Assembly: GCA_963765075.1 (NCBI GenBank)
Contig: CAVXVA010000003.1
Coordinates: forward strand, 62,001 to 126,000
Reading direction: 5' to 3'
DNA: 64,000 nt
Source: JAENVU01 sp963765075
Lineage (GTDB): Bacteria; Actinomycetota; Acidimicrobiia; IMCC26256; JAENVU01
The notes under the pieces: generated by a model
Database searches by the model: none
The model's input: only the letters and a program-made list of their open reading frames with translations
Told to the model about the DNA's origin: nothing
Translations under genes and position numbers: made by a program
Shown: in pieces, positions 59,158 through 64,000 of the stretch
Layout of the letters: each line of letters starts with the position of its first letter
Position numbering within the stretch: the first letter of the stretch is position 1

Positions 59158-59205
59158 CAGAGTTTATAGAGATAGTCGCCTATTGGCAAGGCAAGAATTG
59201 GGGCC

Positions 59206-59610
59206 TCAGTCCGCGGGGGCCGTCGGCGCGTCGATCCGAGTGATCGCCTCGTAATACGCCATCTCCAGCGCAGACGCCCGCGGCCAGCCGTGGTAGTAGG
59301 CGAAATGGAGCACGAACTCTTCGAACTCGGGACGCGTGATGTCGCCGCTCGCGAGCGCGGCGTACACGTGTTGCCGGATCGGCTCGTCGACGGCCGCCGC
59401 GCCCACACACGCCAGAGTGATCCAACGCCGATCCCGCCGCGACAACCCCGGCCGGTCCCAGAGCTCGCCGAATACGGAGTCGACGACGCCCTTGTCCAGG
59501 TATGGGGTGAGCGGCGGTGGCGCATCCGAGACCATCACTTCGCGGTAGCGCCGCCGTCCCGTCTCCGTCCGGCCCTCGGCAGTCGCGCGCCCGGGTACGT
59601 TCGCCTCCAT
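59206..59610 (-). CDS. Carboxymuconolactone decarboxylase family protein
   Basis: 134 aa. The helical AhpD/CMD core reads SRRDRRWITLACVGAAAVDEPIR, then ALASGDITRPEFEEFVLHFAYYHG. The CxxC of the AhpD peroxidase subgroup is absent, so a decarboxylase/lyase-type or structural role is more likely than disulfide chemistry. Confidence 0.85.
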   Translation of the reverse strand: MEANVPGRATAEGRTETGRRRYREVMVSDAPPPLTPYLDKGVVDSVFGELWDRPGLSRRDRRWITLACVGAAAVDEPIRQHVYAALASGDITRPEFEEFVLHFAYYHGWPRASALEMAYYEAITRIDAPTAPAD

Positions 59611-59635
59611 CGGGTCCCCTTCGTCGGTGGTTCGG

Positions 59636-60484
59636 TTATTCGCGGGTCAAGTGGTCCATCGCGCCGACGAGTCCCCCGTCGACCCGGAGATCACATCCGG
59701 ACACGAAGGCCGCCGCATCAGATACGACGAACCCCACCGCCGAGGCGATGTCGTCGACCCGACCGGGCAGGATCGTCTCCTCGGTGCGCCGACTCGGCCC
59801 GAGCGGCGTGATCTCCGCCATCCAGTGCTTGATCGGATTCTCCTCCAACTCGAGCCGCCCCATTCCGGTGTCGATCAGGCCGGGTGACACGGACACCACG
59901 CGGCCGCCACGCGCGCCCCAGTCGACCGCCGCCCGCTCGCACAAGCGGATCACTGCCCGCTTCGCCAGCCGGTAGGTCACGCCCGAGGCGGGATCAGGCC
60001 CGCACACTTCGAGGAACCGGGATTCGAGGTCGGGAGCCGATACATCGTCGAGGAGCGCGTCCATGGTGGCGTCGAACACACCAAGATGACCGGCGATCGA
60101 GGCGAGACACACCGCCACACTCGACGGGCCGACCAACGGCAGAAACGCGTCGAGCACCCGCGCCACACCAACCAGGTCGACGCGCAGGATCTCCTGCCAC
60201 GGGGCCATCGCCGGGGAGAGCCCGGCGGTGTGGACCAACGCGTGGAACGATCCCCGATCGCGCGCACGGGCCGCCAGTAGAGGGCCGGCGTCCGGATCTC
60301 CGAGATCGGCGACCACGACCTCGACCCGGGCTCCACCCAGTGCCGCGATCGCTTCCGCCGTCTGCTGCAGACGCGACTCATCAATGTCCGACAGTACGAG
60401 CACGTCGTCGATCGCCGCGAGCCGTCGCGCGCAGGCGGTGCCCATTGCGCCGCCGGCGCCAGTCACGACCGAGACCGTACTCAC
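59636..60484 (-). CDS. SDR family oxidoreductase
   Basis: 282 aa, GTG start overlapping the PhyH stop (GTGA). VVTGAGGAMGTACARRLA, the NNAG position reading VHTAGLSPAM (degenerate), catalytic CLASIAGHLG and YRLAKRAVIRLCERAAVDWG, and a C-terminal SGCDLRVDGG. A large insert between the catalytic Ser and Tyr (about residues 148-180) is unusual. Probably oxidises or reduces the PhyH-derived alcohol or aldehyde. Confidence 0.87.
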   Translation of the reverse strand: MSTVSVVTGAGGAMGTACARRLAAIDDVLVLSDIDESRLQQTAEAIAALGGARVEVVVADLGDPDAGPLLAARARDRGSFHALVHTAGLSPAMAPWQEILRVDLVGVARVLDAFLPLVGPSSVAVCLASIAGHLGVFDATMDALLDDVSAPDLESRFLEVCGPDPASGVTYRLAKRAVIRLCERAAVDWGARGGRVVSVSPGLIDTGMGRLELEENPIKHWMAEITPLGPSRRTEETILPGRVDDIASAVGFVVSDAAAFVSGCDLRVDGGLVGAMDHLTRE

Positions 60485-61767
60485 GTGGCCTCCGATGCCG
60501 ACTGCGGTTCGGAGGCGGTGAAGATCTTCGCCCGCGCTGGACGCCCGATATCTGCGCGTTCCCGTTCGAGACTCGCCTGCGATCCGGTCGTGCCGACGTC
60601 TCCGATCCGAGGCGGCAACGTGAACCCGGTGTACACCACCCGCCGTTCGGCTCGTTCCGGGTGGGTCGACCGGTGCAGAGCACATGAGAGGTGCACGGTG
60701 ACGTCGCCGCGTTCCGCGCGGATACCCACGACGGGCAGGTCGAGCCCATGGTCGGTCTGGGTGCGTGCGATGTTCGCTCGGTGCGAACCCGCCATCACGT
60801 CGAGACCCCCATGCGCAACGTCGACCGGCGTGAGACAAATCCCGATCGTCAGGCCTGAGCAGTACATCGAGTGGCCGCCGCGGTCGCAGTCCTTGTGCCA
60901 CGGCAAGCACGCGAACCCTTCGACCGAACCGACACGCTTGGTGAGTCCCTCCGCGGTGACAGCGGAGAAGTGCTCACCGAACGGATCGCCCGGCCGATGC
61001 CCGTCGGGAAGGATCTCGCCGATCTCGAGGAACTGCGGAGAGGTAAAGAGTTCGCGCAGCGCGGCCGACTTCCGCTCGAAGTTGAGCAAACGGCACGGAT
61101 AGCGATCGCCGGTGCGGGTCTTGGCCCACCACGACTCGCCGTCGTCGATCTGGGCGGCCGCGACCGCCGCGGCGAAGTCGGCGTCGAGCACATCCATCTC
61201 GGCATCCGAAAAGACGCCTTCGAGAAGGAGGAAGCCGGCCTCCGCAAGGAAGTGTGCCGCGGCTTCGGGTTCGGTGCCGAGCCGGAAGCGTTGATCGAGA
61301 TCGAGGGCGCGCCCGTCGGCCGCGAGCAGGGAGATGTCGCCGGGGTGGTACACGCCGCGGCCGTCGATGACCGAACGCAACACCGGATCCCACGCGCAGA
61401 ACGCCCCGATCGCCTCCGGATCCCCGTGCGCTCGGCCCCCGATGACCAGGCCGAGCGCCGTGCGCCGCTCGCTCACCAGATCCACGAACGCGGTGTGATC
61501 GATGGCCACACTCAGCGGCGCGTGGGCGCCAGCGCGTACATCGATGCCGTGCTGGGTGCGCTGCCACGTCCACGCCGCGCCGTCGACTTCGATCGTGAGT
61601 GGCAGCAGCCCGAGAAGTTCGGCATCGGCCGCGGCACGCTCGCCATGGGCCGCAATCGCGTCGTTCCACGGCCCGGCCCAGAACGCCTCCGGCGATTCCG
61701 GACCAGTGACGTTCACCGCTCGTGATCGCGTGTCGACGCTGGCCCGCACGACCTCCGGCTCGGTCAT
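60481..61767 (-). CDS. Phytanoyl-CoA dioxygenase (PhyH) family protein
   Basis: 428 aa with a ~165-residue N-terminal extension before the PhyH core. The Fe(II) facial triad is H291 and D293 (PWHKDCDRGG) and H365 (HLSCALHRST). 2-Oxoglutarate-dependent hydroxylation is expected. Bacterial PhyH proteins act on lipids, phosphonates, sulfonates and natural products. The HIBADH-type dehydrogenase upstream and the SDR and TauE genes downstream suggest a short catabolic pathway. Confidence 0.9.
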   Translation of the reverse strand: MTEPEVVRASVDTRSRAVNVTGPESPEAFWAGPWNDAIAAHGERAAADAELLGLLPLTIEVDGAAWTWQRTQHGIDVRAGAHAPLSVAIDHTAFVDLVSERRTALGLVIGGRAHGDPEAIGAFCAWDPVLRSVIDGRGVYHPGDISLLAADGRALDLDQRFRLGTEPEAAAHFLAEAGFLLLEGVFSDAEMDVLDADFAAAVAAAQIDDGESWWAKTRTGDRYPCRLLNFERKSAALRELFTSPQFLEIGEILPDGHRPGDPFGEHFSAVTAEGLTKRVGSVEGFACLPWHKDCDRGGHSMYCSGLTIGICLTPVDVAHGGLDVMAGSHRANIARTQTDHGLDLPVVGIRAERGDVTVHLSCALHRSTHPERAERRVVYTGFTLPPRIGDVGTTGSQASLERERADIGRPARAKIFTASEPQSASEAT

Positions 61768-62612
61768 CGCGCGGCGGCCGGAGGGTCAAACGTCGACGGC
61801 CGCGGATGGTTCAGCAACGCGAGGAATCGATCGGCCGGACCGAGCATCACTGCTCGTTCGGGACCGCGACCGCTCGTCTCCTGCGCGAAGAGATCGATGT
61901 CCTTCGCCATGATCGGACCGACGTGATCAGCGATCGGATCGAATGTCTTGAGCCCGACGAAGACTTCGAGCGAGTAGCTGCGTCCGCTGCCGTGCCGGAG
62001 TGCATCCCCGAGCGCTTCGGAGTCGAGACCGAGTTCACCGCCGAGCGCCATCGCGTCGTGCGCGAGTGCGAAGTGCGCCGCAACGAGTGCGTTGTTCACC
62101 AGCTTCGTGCGCAAGCCGCTGCCGAGGGCGCCCATGTGGAGCACCGGGTCACCATAGGACTCGAGCATCGGGCGAGCATCCACCACCGCGTCGGCTGCCC
62201 CACCGACGTACACCGTGAGTGCCCCGGCCGCCGCGGCCGCGCCACCGCCGCTCACCGGCGCGTCGATCACCCGAACACCCGTGGTCGCGGCTGCGTCGGC
62301 GATCTGGTGACACTCGTCGGTTCCGATCGTGGAGTGCAGCGCCAGGATGCTCCCCGGCGCCATTCCCGCAAGGACACCACCGGGTCCGAGCGTGACGTCG
62401 CGCACCGCGTCGCCATCGGTGACACAGATCCCGACGATGTCGCACGCGGCCCCCAACGCGCGGGGGTCGCTCGCCACTGCGACGTCGGGGCCAAACGGTT
62501 CGAGCGTCTCGGGGCGCCGAGCCCAGAGCATGACGTCGAGGTCCTGCTCGATCATCCGCCGGGCCATGCCGTGGCCCTGACTCCCGAGTCCTATACAACC
62601 GATCCGGGTCAT
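61764..62612 (-). CDS. 3-hydroxyisobutyrate dehydrogenase-like oxidoreductase
   Basis: 282 aa, intact beta-hydroxyacid dehydrogenase. NAD-binding IGCIGLGSQGHGMARRM, substrate-binding DAPVSGGGAAAAAG at 118-131, and catalytic K170 with N174 (RTKLVNN). This family includes sulfolactaldehyde reductase and tartronate-semialdehyde reductase, so the substrate need not be hydroxyisobutyrate. First gene of the operon running to 58267. Confidence 0.92.
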   Translation of the reverse strand: MTRIGCIGLGSQGHGMARRMIEQDLDVMLWARRPETLEPFGPDVAVASDPRALGAACDIVGICVTDGDAVRDVTLGPGGVLAGMAPGSILALHSTIGTDECHQIADAAATTGVRVIDAPVSGGGAAAAAGALTVYVGGAADAVVDARPMLESYGDPVLHMGALGSGLRTKLVNNALVAAHFALAHDAMALGGELGLDSEALGDALRHGSGRSYSLEVFVGLKTFDPIADHVGPIMAKDIDLFAQETSGRGPERAVMLGPADRFLALLNHPRPSTFDPPAAAR

Positions 62613-62736
62613 CGCACTCCCCTACACGGTCAGCGTCTCGCCGACGCCGACCCGTCTATCACTCCAGCATTTAACTCCACTTCCGGCTCGGCCCGAGTGG
62701 ATGGAGATGGGCCTCGACCGTGGATAGGGTGCGCCA

Positions 62737-63108
62737 ATGCTCGATCCAAACTTTGTCAACGCGATCCTCGTCAGCACGATGAACGACCTTCCCGGATACG
62801 AGGTCACCCGAGTGCACGGCGAAGTCTTCGGTCTTGTCGTGCGATCGCGCCATGTGTTCTCGAACATCGGAGCGAGTTTCCGCACAATTTTCGGCGGCGA
62901 AGTCCGTGGATACACCGACTTGTTGACGACGACTCGGCACGAGGCCGTCGGCCGGCTCCGCTACGAGGCTGCAACCGTGGGCGCGAACGCCGTCCTGGCG
63001 ATGCGCTTCGATACGGGTGTGTTCGCCAACGTGATGAACGAAGTTGCCGCGTACGGCACCGCGGTCTCGGTTCGGCCGATCCTTCCCGAGGGCGCGCCCC
63101 AAAGCTGA
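62737..63108 (+). CDS. UPF0145/YbjQ family protein
   Basis: 123 aa. LVSTMNDLPGYEVTRVHGEV, then VFGLVVRSRHVFSNIGASFR and GGEVRGYTDLLTTTRHEAVG match the heavy-metal-binding YbjQ-like family, a pentameric fold of uncertain function. Divergent from the HIBADH operon with a 124-bp intergenic region. Confidence 0.9.
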   Translation: MLDPNFVNAILVSTMNDLPGYEVTRVHGEVFGLVVRSRHVFSNIGASFRTIFGGEVRGYTDLLTTTRHEAVGRLRYEAATVGANAVLAMRFDTGVFANVMNEVAAYGTAVSVRPILPEGAPQS

Positions 63109-63135
63109 CTGACGAGGCGCGGTGCGCCGGTGATC

Positions 63136-63211
63136 TGGTGGGGCCGGAAGGGATCGAACCTTCGACCTAGGGATTATGAGTCCCCTGCTCTGACCACTGA
63201 GCTACGGCCCC
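63136..63211 (-). tRNA. tRNA with CAU anticodon (tRNA-Met elongator or tRNA-Ile2)
   Basis: Complete cloverleaf on the minus strand, including an encoded CCA. Acceptor GGGGCCG/CGGCCCC, anticodon stem-loop GGGGA-CTCATAA-TCCCT giving CAU, T-arm AAGGTTCGATCCCTT. It is not an initiator: the acceptor starts with a G-C pair and the anticodon stem lacks the three consecutive G-C pairs. The D-arm GCTCAGTGGTCAGAGC resembles bacterial tRNA-Ile2, whose C34 is modified to lysidine, but elongator Met cannot be excluded. Confidence 0.88.
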
Positions 63212-63276
63212 GTCATGGACGCGGGTATTCCTAGCTCATTCGACGTTGCAGGTCAAGGGTCCGCGACCAGTCGCCG

Positions 63277-64000
63277 TCAGTCGAGCGCCAGGATCGTCCC
63301 CGTTCCGGTCACCCGGATGATGGTCACGCCCGTCCCGTTCCCGTTCACGTTCGACAACACGATCGTGTAGGACTGATCCGGTTCGGCGGTCGCGTCGGCA
63401 TAGACCGGCGACGCGATCTGCTTCAGAGTCTGACCCGGCAAGAACGTCAACGTCCCCGACGTCTTCCCGCCGTAATCGCCACCCCCGGTCGACTTCGCAC
63501 TCCACGTCGCAGTACCCGGCACCACCACATAATCCACGGTCACCGTCGTCAACGCCTTGCCCGACAGCGTCACCGGAATCTTCTGGGTCTGCTTCCCACC
63601 CCGAGCCGAGAAGATGCTGAACCGTCACCCACACCGAGCGTGAACCCGGCCGGCCCGTTGTCGTCGTCGAGGATCGTGCCCGTCGCGCACCCCGGCGTCG
63701 CCCCACACGCCCCGGTCCCGGTCCCCGGACCGATGCTATAACCGTTGCCGATCGGGGTGTCGAGCGTGACCGTGACCGTCTCATCGCCCTCGGCGGCGTT
63801 CGTGTCGCCATAGACGGTCACCGCGATCGTCTTACTGATCGGCGTCAGATTCGTCGCCGTGCTCGGCTTGAACACCAACGTCCCCGACTTCAACTTGTAA
63901 TCCGTCCCCGCCATCGCAGACGAGCCCCCGGTCGCGGTGCCGTTGGTGACCGTGTAATGCACCGTCACCTGCTGGTTCGACGGTGCGGAGAGCGTCACCG
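63277..64000 (-). CDS. Calx-beta domain protein, 3' end (partial, frameshifted)
   Basis: C-terminal end of a larger extracellular protein that continues past the window edge. Two tandem Calx-beta-like repeats: one with TVHYTVTNGTATGGSS, GTDYKLKSGTLVFKP and ETVTVTL, the other with TVDYVVVPGTATWSAKS, GGKTSGTLTFLPGQT and QSYTIVLSNV. A one-base shift at about 63612 separates them. Ends TGTILALD, with no sorting motif. Likely a Ca-binding surface or adhesion protein. Confidence 0.8.

Overview
This 64 kb window is from a high-GC actinobacterium. The evidence is a WhiB7-type regulator, several genes that look leaderless with GTG starts, dense cytochrome P450/SDR/TetR content, large cyclase-ATPase regulators, and short-spaced operons with ATGA/GTGA/TGATG overlaps. 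The gene mix is compatible with an Acidimicrobiia-like (Ilumatobacter-type) environmental organism, but that placement is inference. There is no rRNA, CRISPR array, integrase or complete insertion sequence.

Layout. 0-9.6 kb is oxidative catabolism: an SDR and a sugar-isomerase-like TIM barrel, then a minus-strand operon (rifampin-phosphotransferase-like protein without an ATP-binding domain, P450, carotenoid-cleavage-type oxygenase, PPOX flavoprotein), divergent from a second P450 plus TetR, then three small genes behind palindromic sites. 9.6-24 kb is accessory: a large secreted hydrolase-like lipoprotein, two giant cyclase/ATPase/TPR regulators, an FAD oxidoreductase, and a small double-HTH gene whose 5' sequence recurs at three other places. 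23.3-27 kb holds a VapBC-like toxin-antitoxin pair with repeated operator half-sites, a PadR regulator with a membrane partner (half of which is duplicated nearby), small membrane or lipoprotein genes and a TetR remnant.

27-37.4 kb has an esterase, tRNA-Val, an arylamine N-acetyltransferase, whiB7 with a complete regulatory leader, two inositol-monophosphatase-family genes, and a molybdenum/formate-dehydrogenase operon (MFS, pterin dehydratase, anchored protein, mobA, fdhD, FdhF/YdeP-type oxidoreductase). 37.5-41 kb is a third cyclase-ATPase. 41-46 kb is a sugar operon (ThuA, alpha/beta hydrolase, RidA, GH4, YczE-like, Gfo/Idh). 46-49 kb has single genes. 49-56.8 kb has a two-component system with a PepSY protein beside a lipoprotein/ABC/FtsX export operon. 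57-63 kb has a third P450 and a TauE/CMD/SDR/PhyH/HIBADH operon, then UPF0145, a CAU-anticodon tRNA and the end of a Calx-beta protein.

Quality caveat. About 20 genes are interrupted by single-base frameshifts, mostly in G/C runs, with full homologous sequence on both sides. I read most of these as assembly or sequencing indels rather than gene decay, and give each as one gene with the approximate shift position.

Main discoveries. The whiB7 locus carries an AT-rich box 3 bp upstream of the -35, a 56-codon upstream ORF, an intrinsic terminator and a competing antiterminator arm. A dispersed repeat family is built around the small double-HTH gene. An operon of PhyH/SDR/HIBADH/TauE genes could be a sulfonate or phosphonate route.
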